Part shown: positions 17,639 through 27,439 of the stretch, in pieces | How positions within the stretch are numbered: the first letter of the stretch is position 1 | How the letters are laid out: every line of letters starts with the position of its first letter | Assembly (NCBI GenBank): GCA_963723205.1 | Contig: CAVRQC010000030.1 | Location: forward strand, 25,015-89,014 | Direction of reading: 5' to 3' | Length of the DNA: 64,000 nt | Source: CAVQBP01 sp963723205 | GTDB taxonomy: Bacteria; Bacteroidota; Ignavibacteria; Ignavibacteriales; Ignavibacteriaceae | Translations under genes and position numbers: made by a program | Notes under the pieces: model-generated | Databases searched by the model: none | What the model was told of the DNA's origin: nothing | Seen by the model: only the letters and a program-made list of their open reading frames with translations

Positions 17639-20008
17639 TTAATCGAAGAAGCTCAATTGATTTGAAGTATCGATAATAGAATCAAAAGATTTACCTAGAA
17701 GCACCAGAACAGAATCCGCAATTGGTTTTAATTGTTTTTCAATATAGTGCTTGTAATCGATATCTTCATGCTTAAGCTCGACTGGTATAGGCCCTCTCTT
17801 TGTCATTAAATATTGAATTGAACCGCTGTTCCTATCAATCATCTTTGCTGCCCTTACCTGAGGCGGGATATTTTTAACATAATCCTCCAGATTTTTTCTT
17901 AACCGCTTCTTATAAATTAATTTATCATCAAACGCGCCTTCATTTACTCTTTTTACAATTGATTTTATCCAATCAATAACATCTTCATCATTAAAAATTC
18001 TACGGTACAATTCAACCTGAAACTCCTTAGCTAATTTAGTCCAATCCGATCTAACAAACTCCATCCCTACAAATTCCAGAACGTCTTTCCCGTCTTTCAC
18101 TAATAATCCGGCATATCTTTTTTTTGCTCCCGTTTCCCCTCCCCTTGCCGGAGTTATTATAAATTTGCTGTAATATTTTTCATATTCCAATTCTAAAAAA
18201 GAATCCAAGCCAAAATCTTTTGTAATTCTTTCACTCCAATATGAATTCAAACTTGCAGCAATCTTTTCGCCGTATATTTTTCCTGTGCTTTTTTTATTCA
18301 ATTTTACAAAAAGAGAATCGGTATCACCGTAAATAACTGTATATCCGTCATTCTCCAGTTTTTCTTTGCTCCCGAGAAGCAGCCAGTGCCCTGTACCGGT
18401 AATTGCATTAGGAAGATCATGATGATAAAACCTGCACCCGTAAGATCCCATTACACCATAAAAACTATTCATTAAAATTTTAATTGCCTGCGAGAGATGT
18501 TTATCATTATTTTTTTTAGCTTCTTCTCTCCGGTCCATTAATTTTCCTATAAAACCGGGAAGGATATTTTCAGTCCTGGAAAATTTGTAACCACCCGGAG
18601 TTTGTAATGTGTTAATATCATTTCTTAATAAGGACAGAGGATCAATTTTAAAGGTCTGAATAATTGATGGATAAAGTGATTTGAAATCTAGAACAACAAC
18701 ATCGTTATAAATTCCGGGTTTTGGATCAATAACATAACCGCCCGCAGCATGAGATGTTTCTTTAATATCCTTAACATTCGGCGCAACAAAACCTGCTTTG
18801 TGCAATCTGGGTAAATAGAAATGATCAAATGCTGCAGTCATCATTCCTAGCTGCTCCATCAGCAATCCGGATATTTGACTTCTTTTTACACTTAAATCAA
18901 TTAATCCTGTTTTTTTAAAGATTTCTGAGACGAGCACTGCATCATTCAGATTATATTCAGCAAGTTTAATCTTATCTTCAGCAAACATTCTTTCAATTTC
19001 ATATACCTTACCTTTTTCAGCAATAGTCTTTCCTTCACCTAAAAGTTCCTGGGCAACAGTTTCAAGCTTGTAATCTTCAAATGTGTAAAAAGCGCTCCTT
19101 AAAAATATCGGTCCGTCCATTACAACCCTGCCGGGTATATCGGCATAAAATCTTCCTGATTTCATTTTTCTAAGTGTTACCGGAAAATCCCCTCTTCCTA
19201 TCTTAAATGATATATTAAATTCCCTGCATTTTTTTTCAAGAAACATTAAATCAAATCCTATAACATGCCAGCCTATAATAATATCAGGATCACAATTTCT
19301 AAACCAGGCAATAAAGTTATTAAGCATTTCCTGTTCAGAATTGAAATAAGTGATTATATCGTCACTTTTATCTTTTGAATCACCTACCATAAATACTTTT
19401 TTCGTTTCCTCTGCTTTTCCTGTCAAGTGAACAGCTATTGAATAAAGATTGTCCTGCTTCATTCCTGTTTCAATATCAAGAGAAGCAACCGTAAATTCAG
19501 TTAGCATCTTACAAGATTTAATTTTAGGATTATAGAAAGAGAGCACTTGACTATTGATTGATTCTTTTAATTTATATTCCCCTTCAACGAGGCACTGAGC
19601 ATTTATATTTTTTTCCATTAGGAAGCGCCTAACAGGATCAATGTCAGATTCATAAACTCTGAAATTATCAGATCTGAAGTTTTCTGCCGCAGCTTTTAAT
19701 TCTCGCAGTGTGTTAAAATAGAGTGCATCTACGGATTTACCGGAAAATGATTTAAGCTTTGAATTTTTTCGGTAATATTTGGAACTATTTTCTTTTAGAT
19801 CACATTCTTTTTCAACAAAGAAAACCGGTTTGAAATTACTAATTACTATTTCTACAGGTTTTGAATTTTCGGTAGTACCATATAAAAATAATATATTCCG
19901 TCCCCTGGTATCCTTCCATGCGGTGGTTAATAAAAAGACCTTAATGGGTTCCAATTTTAATACCTTAAATATTTTTGTATTTGTATATACCGGCAATACA
20001 AAATTCAT
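17639..20008 (-). CDS. polB: DNA polymerase II (family B)
   Basis: 789 aa, close to the 783 aa of E. coli Pol II and collinear with it. Exo I is SLDIETG; Exo II is GWHVIGFD; the Exo III region has YNLNDAVLVSEIF. Polymerase motifs: A DFKSLYPSII, B ILMNSFYGVMGS, C YGDTDSLF. The C-terminal QLSFFD resembles the sliding-clamp binding tail of the E. coli enzyme (QLGLF). The enzyme restarts and repairs replication after damage. Odd point: the conserved Asn of Exo II (WNVxxFD) is His here, while the catalytic Asp is kept, so proofreading may be altered. Divergent from the DegP operon. Confidence 0.95.
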   Translation of the reverse strand: MNFVLPVYTNTKIFKVLKLEPIKVFLLTTAWKDTRGRNILFLYGTTENSKPVEIVISNFKPVFFVEKECDLKENSSKYYRKNSKLKSFSGKSVDALYFNTLRELKAAAENFRSDNFRVYESDIDPVRRFLMEKNINAQCLVEGEYKLKESINSQVLSFYNPKIKSCKMLTEFTVASLDIETGMKQDNLYSIAVHLTGKAEETKKVFMVGDSKDKSDDIITYFNSEQEMLNNFIAWFRNCDPDIIIGWHVIGFDLMFLEKKCREFNISFKIGRGDFPVTLRKMKSGRFYADIPGRVVMDGPIFLRSAFYTFEDYKLETVAQELLGEGKTIAEKGKVYEIERMFAEDKIKLAEYNLNDAVLVSEIFKKTGLIDLSVKRSQISGLLMEQLGMMTAAFDHFYLPRLHKAGFVAPNVKDIKETSHAAGGYVIDPKPGIYNDVVVLDFKSLYPSIIQTFKIDPLSLLRNDINTLQTPGGYKFSRTENILPGFIGKLMDRREEAKKNNDKHLSQAIKILMNSFYGVMGSYGCRFYHHDLPNAITGTGHWLLLGSKEKLENDGYTVIYGDTDSLFVKLNKKSTGKIYGEKIAASLNSYWSERITKDFGLDSFLELEYEKYYSKFIITPARGGETGAKKRYAGLLVKDGKDVLEFVGMEFVRSDWTKLAKEFQVELYRRIFNDEDVIDWIKSIVKRVNEGAFDDKLIYKKRLRKNLEDYVKNIPPQVRAAKMIDRNSGSIQYLMTKRGPIPVELKHEDIDYKHYIEKQLKPIADSVLVLLGKSFDSIIDTSNQLSFFD

Positions 20009-20244
20009 TTCAATATCTATAATATATAAAACTTATGAGTTTTTGTTTAGTTGCCTGGTTCAAATTTTAACGGACAATGTATAATGAAGGTTCAATTTTA
20101 CTTGTTTTCCTGCTGATATCACAATATTTATTTAATAAAATCCTTTTTGCAAATCATTAAGAAAACTTCATAAAAATTTCATAATAGCTTTCTATAATTG
20201 CTATGGAAATATTCAAATAAATTTTTACAAGTTGAGAGGTTGAT

Positions 20245-20757
20245 GTGAAAAGGATAAAAAATCTATTATTTCTTTTTTTAGTAGTCATAGTAACAATGAG
20301 TTTCAGTACCGAGCAAATACAAAAAAAAATAATCCTGGATGAATTTTATTCCGAATTTCTTTCATTAAACCTGATTCATGCAATGCAGTCAGCAAAAGTA
20401 TTATATCATCTTTCAAAGCAGCCCTCATTTAGTAAAGAGCTTCTTGAATCGGAATTAGACAGAATTGACGATAATATCCATTATGGTAATGCACAAATAA
20501 GCAAGATGGTTATACATGCTTCGGAAGAAAATAAAGTAAAGATTTCAAAATATTTAAATAGTATTGATAAACATCTTGCTGCAGCATATATAGATATAAA
20601 AACAATTCGAAAAGACCTGCAAACCGATAAAAATATTTCACCATTTCTGTCCGATATTTATTACCAGCTGAAGAATGCCGAATACCAGGATCATAAGGAA
20701 ATAAAGCAAATTTTAAAGTTCAAAATTTATAAAGAACCAGTAATAGTAAAACAATAA
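20245..20757 (+). CDS. Secreted alpha-helical protein in the degP operon, unknown
   Basis: 170 aa, starting at GTG (an ATG two bases earlier is followed at once by a stop in its own frame). A signal peptide (RIKNLLFLFLVVIVTMSFS) is followed by a helix-rich domain with heptad-like spacing; no cysteine pair or enzyme motif is visible. It ends 11 bases before degP, so it is probably cotranscribed and may be a periplasmic partner or substrate-linked chaperone, which is inference from position only. The upstream region carries a TATAAT at 20193-20198. Confidence 0.65.
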   Translation: MKRIKNLLFLFLVVIVTMSFSTEQIQKKIILDEFYSEFLSLNLIHAMQSAKVLYHLSKQPSFSKELLESELDRIDDNIHYGNAQISKMVIHASEENKVKISKYLNSIDKHLAAAYIDIKTIRKDLQTDKNISPFLSDIYYQLKNAEYQDHKEIKQILKFKIYKEPVIVKQ

Positions 20758-20768
20758 AGGAGAAAAAA

Positions 20769-22295
20769 ATGAAAACAAACAAAATTCTAAAAGCATCAGA
20801 AAAGATTTTTCTCGTTATTCTGATTGCAATTGGAACAACATTAATAACAGAAAAAATTTATTCAAATACGAAAGAAGCTGTTTATCCCGGGTTCAAAGTT
20901 GATAATTCTACAGCTTACCAGGACACAACTTATCTGACCAAGGGAAAAACAATACTGAATGAATTTAGCGATGCCTTTGAAGCTGCCGCTGCAAAAATAA
21001 GCCCATCTGTGGTACCAATATTTGCGGAAGAAGTAAAAACAGTTCAGAATCCATTTGATTCACCGGAAAGTCCTTTTAAACAGTTTCTTGGACCGGATTT
21101 TTTCAAAGGCTTCTTTGGCAGTCCTAATGAAAAAGAAACAATTCATAGTCTTGGTTCAGGGGTTATTTTAACTTCCGATGGATATATATTGACTAATAAC
21201 CACGTAGTACATAATGCAAACAAACTAACTGTTGTACTTAATAAGAAAAAATATCATGCAAAAGTAATTGGAACCGATCCTCAGACTGATCTTGCTGTTA
21301 TTAAAATTAATGTTAAAGACTTACCTGCCGCCACGTTAGGCAATTCGGATAATTTAAAAATCGGACAGTGGGTTATCGCTGTTGGAAATCCTTTTGAATT
21401 GATGCATACAGTTACAGCAGGGATAATAAGTGCTACAGGAAGATCCTCAATAGGACTTGCACAATATGAAGATTTTATACAGACAGATGCTGCCATAAAT
21501 CCAGGTAACAGCGGCGGAGCTTTAGCAGACCTGGATGGCAGAGTAATTGGGATCAATACTGCAATAAGCAGTCCGTCAGGTGGTAATGTAGGAATTGGAT
21601 TTGCTATTCCAATTAATATGGCCAAGTCAATAATGGAACAATTAATAAAACATGGTTCTATATCACGCGGATACCTGGCTATTATCCCTCAGGATATAAC
21701 TAGCGATCTTGCAAAAGCTATGAATCTTAAAAGTACTAACGGTGTACTGGTTGGCGACGTAGTAAAAGACGGACCGGCAGATAAAGCAGGAATGAAAACA
21801 GGCGACATTATTTTGGAATTTAATACCAAGAAAATTGATAATAGTGTTCAACTAAGAAATTTAGTTGCAGAAACAAGACCTGACACAAAAGTACCGGTAA
21901 CGATTCTGAGAAATAATGAGAAAAAAGAATTAGAAGTTACGTTAGGGAAACGGCCAACGAAAATGACAGCCAGCTTGAATTCAAATCAGAATTCTGAGAA
22001 AGCTTATACAAACGATAAGTTAGGCTTGTCAGTACAAAACCTTACAGCAGATATTGCTAAAAAGTTAGGTTATTCCGGAGAAGAAGGTGTTATTGTTACT
22101 AAGGTGAAACCGGGAAGTCCAGCTGATGACTCAGGAATTCAGGTGAAAGATTTAATCAAGGAAGTAAACAAAAAAGAGATTAAATCTGTTTCGCAATTTG
22201 AAAATATTATTTCTCAAACTAAAGGAAACACCGATGCATTTCTAATTCAAAGAGGAAATACATCATTCTTTGTAGCAATAGGCCTATCATCTTAA
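20769..22295 (+). CDS. degP: Periplasmic serine protease DegP/HtrA
   Basis: 508 aa, start preceded by AAGGAG. An N-terminal hydrophobic segment acts as signal or anchor. The trypsin-like domain has the catalytic triad H145 (TNNHVV), D174 (TDLAVI) and S248 (NPGNSGGA). Two PDZ domains follow, at about residues 300-390 (carrying DGPADKAGMKTGDIIL) and 410-505 (carrying PGSPADDSGIQVKDLI). This is the standard HtrA layout for a protease-chaperone that handles misfolded envelope proteins. Followed by a strong terminator. Confidence 0.95.
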   Translation: MKTNKILKASEKIFLVILIAIGTTLITEKIYSNTKEAVYPGFKVDNSTAYQDTTYLTKGKTILNEFSDAFEAAAAKISPSVVPIFAEEVKTVQNPFDSPESPFKQFLGPDFFKGFFGSPNEKETIHSLGSGVILTSDGYILTNNHVVHNANKLTVVLNKKKYHAKVIGTDPQTDLAVIKINVKDLPAATLGNSDNLKIGQWVIAVGNPFELMHTVTAGIISATGRSSIGLAQYEDFIQTDAAINPGNSGGALADLDGRVIGINTAISSPSGGNVGIGFAIPINMAKSIMEQLIKHGSISRGYLAIIPQDITSDLAKAMNLKSTNGVLVGDVVKDGPADKAGMKTGDIILEFNTKKIDNSVQLRNLVAETRPDTKVPVTILRNNEKKELEVTLGKRPTKMTASLNSNQNSEKAYTNDKLGLSVQNLTADIAKKLGYSGEEGVIVTKVKPGSPADDSGIQVKDLIKEVNKKEIKSVSQFENIISQTKGNTDAFLIQRGNTSFFVAIGLSS

Positions 22296-22307
22296 ATATA
22301 AGTTAAT

Positions 22308-22338
22308 AAAAAACCCGCTTGCATAAGCGGGTTTTTTT
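22308..22338. terminator. Bidirectional Rho-independent terminator
   Basis: AAACCCGCTT, loop GCAT, AAGCGGGTTT, followed by a T-run and preceded by an A-run. It ends degP (+) and can also end the universal stress protein gene (-). Confidence 0.92.
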
Positions 22339-22356
22339 AACTTCACATAATTTATA

Positions 22357-22836
22357 TTATTCCATATGTTCTTTATAATTAAATCCTTTTGAAGGATCCC
22401 GCAGAGTTAAAACCGGACATGGAGCTTTTCTTACAACTTTTTCTGCAGTACTACCGAATAAAATATGCTCCATCCCCGTATGACCATGTGTTGCAATAAT
22501 AATTAGATCAACATTTTCTTCCCTGGCAGTTTCGATTATTTCAATAAAAGGTTTCCCCGTTTTCACAATTACATTTACTTTCAATTCAGAGGGGATCTCT
22601 TTTGAGGCAAGGTTTTCCAGTTCCTCTTTAGCGCGTTGATCCAGATCAATATTGATAGATGGAACAGCAATCTGACCCATGCTGAAATCTGGCGGATATA
22701 CAACTGGTTCAACTACATAAACCAAGGTCAATTCTGCTTTAAAATGTTTTGCAAAGTTTACCGCATATTTAAGAGAACTTTTGGAATAATCGGAAAAGTC
22801 AATTGGTACCAGTATTTTTTTTATGTTAAGTTTCAT
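22357..22836 (-). CDS. Universal stress protein (UspA family)
   Basis: 159 aa from the ATG (MKLNIKKILVPIDFSDYSK) that has GGGAGTGA just upstream; a longer frame reading through the previous gene's end is unlikely. Single Usp domain: KKILVPIDFS strand at the start, LIIIATHGHTGMEHILFGST nucleotide-binding loop near residue 125, and the ending APCPVLTLR. Usp proteins bind ATP or other nucleotides and accumulate under stress; exact role unknown. Same strand as, and 13 bases after, the cyclic-nucleotide-binding protein, suggesting an operon. Confidence 0.9.
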   Translation of the reverse strand: MKLNIKKILVPIDFSDYSKSSLKYAVNFAKHFKAELTLVYVVEPVVYPPDFSMGQIAVPSINIDLDQRAKEELENLASKEIPSELKVNVIVKTGKPFIEIIETAREENVDLIIIATHGHTGMEHILFGSTAEKVVRKAPCPVLTLRDPSKGFNYKEHME

Positions 22837-22849
22837 ATTCACTCCCTGA

Positions 22850-23383
22850 TTATATTTCCTGATATTTTTTTTGAAGTGTATAATATTGTTCATTTAAATG
22901 ACGAAGTCTTACAGTAATTATGTGAGAAATTCCTTGAAGAATTTTTATCCCCTTTTTGGGATACTTTTCAATAAATTCATCAAGATCGGGTTTAAATATT
23001 ACAGCGAGGCGAACATCAGTATTAGCTAAAGCCGAAGCTGATCTTTTCTCTCCATCAACTAGAGCAAGTTCGCCAAAAAAATCTCCTTTCTTAAATGTTG
23101 CAAGCGAAAGCATTTTATTATCATCGGTCCTTTGCACTGTAACTTCCCCTTCACGGATAATGTAAAGCCCTATTCCCGGATCACCCTGATAAAAAATATA
23201 TTCACCGGCAATATAACTTCTATTGTGAATTATATTTCCTAATATTTCCAAATCTCTTTTATTAAGAGATTTAAAAGGAGGAATGGCTAAAAGAGATTTT
23301 TCCAGGTTAGCCTTTTCGGTAGGAGATTTAAAAAGGTTTGCCCAGAAGCCACTGTGAATTGCCTCAGCATTATTTTCGGCCAT
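22850..23383 (-). CDS. Cyclic-nucleotide-binding domain protein without DNA-binding domain
   Basis: 177 aa. A Crp-like cNMP-binding beta roll covers about residues 35-150, with YIFYQGDPGIGLYIIREGEV and GDFFGELALVDGEKRSASA, the phosphate-binding cassette. No helix-turn-helix follows; the rest is a helix ending in YTLQKKYQEI. It may therefore act through a partner protein. Flanked by hisA (13 bases upstream) and usp (same strand) in a compact three-gene set. Confidence 0.88.
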   Translation of the reverse strand: MAENNAEAIHSGFWANLFKSPTEKANLEKSLLAIPPFKSLNKRDLEILGNIIHNRSYIAGEYIFYQGDPGIGLYIIREGEVTVQRTDDNKMLSLATFKKGDFFGELALVDGEKRSASALANTDVRLAVIFKPDLDEFIEKYPKKGIKILQGISHIITVRLRHLNEQYYTLQKKYQEI

Positions 23384-23396
23384 AATATTTTACCTG

Positions 23397-24149
23397 CTAG
23401 TTAAAAATACCTAATTCCGCTACTCTCCAAAGTTTTTGGCAAGGGAACCTGTTTTCATAAAGTGCTCTACCTACAATAACAGAATCTATTCCCATAGGAA
23501 TTAGTTTCTGTATATCCATAAGTTCATCTTTATTTCTAATTCCCCCGGAATGTGTAACTTTGGCATTTGTAATTTTAGCAACATCAATAGAAAGCTCAAT
23601 ATTGGGTCCGCCCATAACTCCATTTTTTAATATATCCGTCACAATAAATCTTTCTACACCCATATCCGATATCTTTTTTGCAAACTCTTTGTATAATATT
23701 CCTGTGTTATGTCTTCTGCCTCTTATTACAAGCTCATTATTTACTACATCAAGCGAAACTGCGATTTGAGCAGGGCCATATTTTTCAAATACTTTTTTAA
23801 ATTTATCAAGATTCTCAATAGCCATTGTACTGATAATTAGCCTGCTTATACCTGTATCAATTAAAGCATCTGCATCATCCATAGTTCTAATTCCGCCTGC
23901 AAACTCAACCGGTATAATTACCGATGAACAAATCTCCTCAACAATTTTATAATTTCTTCTTGTATGTTCATGAGCTCCATCAAAATCAACAATATGTAGA
24001 AGTTTTGCATTTTCAGTACGCCAAATTTTAGCCATTTCGACAGGATCACTGCCATATTCCTTGCAGTCTAATTCGGGAATCCCTTGTACTACTCTTACAG
24101 TTTTACCGTTCTTAATATCTATGGATGGAATAACTAATAAATATCTCAT
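23397..24149 (-). CDS. hisA: HisA-type phosphoribosylformimino-isomerase (TIM barrel)
   Basis: 250 aa, the usual HisA length. N-terminal IPSIDIKNGK with the catalytic Asp (D11), the phosphate-binding FAGGIRTMDDADALI, the second catalytic Asp in AVSLDVVN, and the C-terminal phosphate loop HSGGIRNKDEL. HisA isomerises ProFAR to PRFAR in histidine synthesis. No other his genes are nearby; its neighbours are signalling or stress genes, so a variant role is possible, but the active-site residues are kept. RGRRHNTG replaces the more common RGW segment, an odd difference near the substrate site. Confidence 0.78.
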   Translation of the reverse strand: MRYLLVIPSIDIKNGKTVRVVQGIPELDCKEYGSDPVEMAKIWRTENAKLLHIVDFDGAHEHTRRNYKIVEEICSSVIIPVEFAGGIRTMDDADALIDTGISRLIISTMAIENLDKFKKVFEKYGPAQIAVSLDVVNNELVIRGRRHNTGILYKEFAKKISDMGVERFIVTDILKNGVMGGPNIELSIDVAKITNAKVTHSGGIRNKDELMDIQKLIPMGIDSVIVGRALYENRFPCQKLWRVAELGIFN

Positions 24150-24338
24150 TAATAAACCCCGAAAATATGCTTTAAATTACTTAATTGTGCTGAAAAAGTC
24201 TAAACTAAATCAATGATTGATTGATTGATATAGGTAACGAATAAGATACAGTGTATAAAGGTATATGAGATGAAAAAATTAATGTTTTTACACCTTATAT
24301 TTTAAGATTATTTAATTTATAATTTAATAATCTTACCT

Positions 24339-25484
24339 TTATAATTCCCATTTCCCTCCGTTCTTTATTATTGAATGACTAATAATCAGTTTTTGAATTT
24401 CATTAGTACCTTCAAAAATTTTTAAAATCCGCGCATCTCTAAAATATCTTTCCAGTGGTAATTCTCTTGAAAATCCCATGCCTCCATGAATCTGCAACGC
24501 TTTATCTGCAACCTCTGCCATTGATTCCGAGCAGAATAGTTTAATAATAGCAGCTTCCAGGGTAACATCTCTTTTATCATCATACTTTTGTGCAGTCCTG
24601 TAAACAATGCCTTCCATAGGGTAAATCTTAGCAGCAATTTCAGCAAGCATAAATTGAACAGCTTCAAATTTAGAAATTGATTTACCAAATTGTTCCCTGC
24701 GCTTTGCAAAAGTAGTTGATATTTCGAGGAGCTCTTTCGACGCCCCGAGACAGCAGGCACCGAGCCCTAACCTGCCTGCATCTAATGTAGTCATGGCAAT
24801 ACGAAATCCTTTTCCATCATGTCCGATAATATTTTCTTTTGGAATTTCAACATCCTCAAAAGTTAAAGTGCTGGTAGTACTTCCTTTAATTCCTAATTTC
24901 TTTTCAGGAGGGCCTATAATTATACCTGGTGTATCTGCTTCAACAACAAAGCCGCTAATACCATTAGATGTTCTGGCAAAAACAGAAAAAACATCTGCAA
25001 TACCTGCATTAGTAATCCATATTTTATTCCCATTTAAAATCCATTTATCTCCTTTTAATTTAGCTGATGTTTTAAGGTTAAATGAATCTGAACCCGCACC
25101 AGGTTCTGTTAAAGCAAATGCAGCAATCTTTTCACCTGAAGTTAACTGAGGAAGATATTTTCTTTTTAATTCTTCAGAACCGCCAATATAAATCGCATTT
25201 GTACCAATTGACTGATGGGCACCAATAAAAGTAGCAGTTGAACCGCAACCTCGGGAAATTTCTTCCTGCATAATGCAATAACCGATTTCTCCAAAACCAC
25301 CACCACCGTATTCTTCCGGGAACGTTACTCCAAGAAACCCAACCTCTCCAAGCTTTTTAATTAATTCTGAAGGGATGTCTTCTTTCTCATCAATAACAGA
25401 TGCAATAGGTTTTATTTCGGAATCTGTAAATTCTTTTACTAATCCTCTTAACATCTTTTGTTCTTCTGTAAAAGCGAAATCCAT
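24339..25484 (-). CDS. Acyl-CoA dehydrogenase
   Basis: 381 aa, normal for the family. FAD- and substrate-binding FALTEPGAGSD near residue 135, WITNAG, and the C-terminal helices with QIHGGMGFSRE and the IFEGTNEIQ segment whose Glu is the expected catalytic base. The enzyme introduces the first double bond in fatty-acid or branched acyl-CoA oxidation and passes electrons to electron-transfer flavoprotein. Chain-length preference cannot be read here. It is divergent from the hydrolase-bioY-HdrD-like operon, whose last product could take electrons from ETF to the quinone pool. Confidence 0.93.
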   Translation of the reverse strand: MDFAFTEEQKMLRGLVKEFTDSEIKPIASVIDEKEDIPSELIKKLGEVGFLGVTFPEEYGGGGFGEIGYCIMQEEISRGCGSTATFIGAHQSIGTNAIYIGGSEELKRKYLPQLTSGEKIAAFALTEPGAGSDSFNLKTSAKLKGDKWILNGNKIWITNAGIADVFSVFARTSNGISGFVVEADTPGIIIGPPEKKLGIKGSTTSTLTFEDVEIPKENIIGHDGKGFRIAMTTLDAGRLGLGACCLGASKELLEISTTFAKRREQFGKSISKFEAVQFMLAEIAAKIYPMEGIVYRTAQKYDDKRDVTLEAAIIKLFCSESMAEVADKALQIHGGMGFSRELPLERYFRDARILKIFEGTNEIQKLIISHSIIKNGGKWEL

Positions 25485-25993
25485 TTATTACTTTATATTT
25501 TATTAAAATTTATTTTTGTCTTATTTGAATAGAAATATTCCGGGTAAAAATATTAAGTTTGTAAAGATAAAGAAATTGAAATTTTGATTCATAATTATAA
25601 AGTAAATTATTCAAGTGCATATTAAATATCCATAGAATATTTAGACTGCAAAAAATCGTAAAGATAACTCAATCCAATAAACACTTTTGAATAATAGTCA
25701 TTTCATTGTATATAATATAATAATAGATTTGGTACCGTCAGCTATTTTGAAAATAACGCAAAATGGAAAATCTGTGAATAATTAAATATGAATAAAAAAG
25801 ATTTATTTTTAGAAAAGTATTAGAATTTGAGTTATTTTGCAAAAAATAGTCAATAATCAAGAATTATACATAATTCAGAAATAATCTTAAATACAATCAC
25901 ATAATTTTTCTTAAAACACAATCAAAGTATAAAAACCTAATTTTTGACCTATTTTCTTGACTTTTCCTACTTTAATAAGCATATTTGACATCA
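25485..25993. other. Divergent intergenic region
   Basis: 500 AT-rich bases between acyl-CoA dehydrogenase and the hydrolase operon. Notable items are only a short TATTTT-G-AAAATA palindrome at 25743-25755 and a TTGACT box at about 25958. No RNA gene seen. Confidence 0.4.
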
Positions 25994-26827
25994 ATGAGCA
26001 AAGATTTTGTATTGAATACATCCAGGAACGATAAACTCAAGATTACAGTATTTGGTGAAAATAATTTAAATCAGTCGCCATGTGTTATTTTAGTTCATGG
26101 ATTTAAAGGGTTTAAAGATTGGGGATTTGGCCCTTATATTGGAGAGTATCTTAGCAGAAAAAATATTTTCGTAATTACTTTTAATTTTTCACATAATGGA
26201 ATTGGTGAAAATTTAACTGATTTTACTGAACTGGATAAATTTGCAGAAAATACTTTTTCTTTAGAAATTTTGGAATTATCAGAGATAATTAAAGCTTATA
26301 AAAATAATTATTTCTGTGAAAGTAATAACCAGCCTGTGGGTTTACTCGGGCACAGCAGAGGTGGTGGTATTTCTCTTTTAACTTCAAAACAGAATGATGA
26401 TGTTAAGGCTGTCGCTGTATGGGCTTCTGTATCCGATTTTGACAGATATTCAAAACGCCAAAAAGAAGTATGGAGAAAAAAAGGAGTTTTTGAAGTATTA
26501 AATACCAGGACAAAACAAGTTATGCGGCTGAATGTTTCCCTTCTTGATGATCTTGAACAAAATAAAAATACTACTTTAAATATTGAAGATGCGGTAAAAA
26601 CTTTAAATAGACCTTTATTTATTGCTCATGGTGAACAAGATTTAGCTGTCCCCATTAGAGAAGCAGAAACTATATATAACTGGTCAAATACAAATATGAC
26701 TGAGTTTTACAAAATTCCAGGGACAGGACATACTTTTGATGCTAAACATCCATTTGAAGGAAGCAATCCCAAGCTTGATTCATTGCTGGAAAAAACAGAA
26801 ATATTTTTTAGAAATAATTTATTTTGA
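25994..26827 (+). CDS. Alpha/beta hydrolase (dienelactone-hydrolase-like)
   Basis: 277 aa from the ATG at 25994; a TTG three codons earlier also opens the frame. Oxyanion strand VILVHGFKGFKDWG near residue 35, nucleophile elbow GHSRGGG (Ser in position), acid region FIAHGEQDLAVP and catalytic His in GTGHTFD. A serine hydrolase acting on an ester or similar bond; substrate unknown. First gene of an operon: nine bases to bioY and then 18 bases to the Fe-S oxidoreductase. No clear Shine-Dalgarno precedes it. Confidence 0.88.
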   Translation: MSKDFVLNTSRNDKLKITVFGENNLNQSPCVILVHGFKGFKDWGFGPYIGEYLSRKNIFVITFNFSHNGIGENLTDFTELDKFAENTFSLEILELSEIIKAYKNNYFCESNNQPVGLLGHSRGGGISLLTSKQNDDVKAVAVWASVSDFDRYSKRQKEVWRKKGVFEVLNTRTKQVMRLNVSLLDDLEQNKNTTLNIEDAVKTLNRPLFIAHGEQDLAVPIREAETIYNWSNTNMTEFYKIPGTGHTFDAKHPFEGSNPKLDSLLEKTEIFFRNNLF

Positions 26828-26836
26828 GGAATAATT

Positions 26837-27421
26837 ATGAGTGCAAACAACAATGTGAAATATTCAATTGCTTCAGGATTTTTAACAAATATATTTTCTT
26901 ACCGGCTCTTTTGGATTTTTTCTTTTTCACTTTTAACTGCAGTAAGTGCACAGATAGCTATTCCTGTTAAACCGGTTCCATTTACACTTCAGACTATGAT
27001 GGTTCTTCTTTCAGGTGCTTTTCTCGGAGCCAGAAACGGAGCTTACAGCCAGATTATTTATGTTTTTTTAGGAAGCATCGGATTACCACTATTTGCAAAC
27101 GGTTCAATGGGGCTGGCAGTTTTATTAGGGCCAACCGGCGGTTATCTTTTAGCATTCCCTGTTGCTGCTTTTTTAGTTGGTTATTTAGTAGAATCAAATA
27201 ACAAATATTTCAATGTTGTGATTTCAATGTTCCTGGGCAGTTTAACAATTTTAGGTATCGGAATTTTATTCTTAAACCTGTTCTTTGTTCATAATTTTCT
27301 TGAAGCATTGAAAGCCGGCGGAGTAATTTTTTCTGTTTGGATGGTTATAAAAATATTTGCCGCCGCCAGCATTTATTTCGGAATATCAAAAAAGTATTCT
27401 AAACTTCCGAAAAATAATTAG
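26837..27421 (+). CDS. bioY: Biotin transporter substrate-binding subunit BioY
   Basis: 194 aa, six predicted membrane helices. The family signature is present: QIAIPVKPVPFTLQTMMVL followed by GAFLGARNGAYSQIIY and LLGPTGGYLLAFP. BioY is the S-component of ECF-type biotin uptake, working with EcfA/EcfT or alone; no EcfAT genes are in this window. Biotin is needed by acyl-CoA carboxylases, consistent with the lipid-related neighbours. Translated from a GAGG-type ribosome site overlapping the end of the hydrolase gene. Confidence 0.92.
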   Translation: MSANNNVKYSIASGFLTNIFSYRLFWIFSFSLLTAVSAQIAIPVKPVPFTLQTMMVLLSGAFLGARNGAYSQIIYVFLGSIGLPLFANGSMGLAVLLGPTGGYLLAFPVAAFLVGYLVESNNKYFNVVISMFLGSLTILGIGILFLNLFFVHNFLEALKAGGVIFSVWMVIKIFAAASIYFGISKKYSKLPKNN

Positions 27422-27439
27422 ACAATTTTCTCTGATATT

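Noticed and set aside
25743..25755. TATTTT-G-AAAATA palindrome as an operator
   Set aside because: Too short and AT-rich to distinguish from chance; no second copy.
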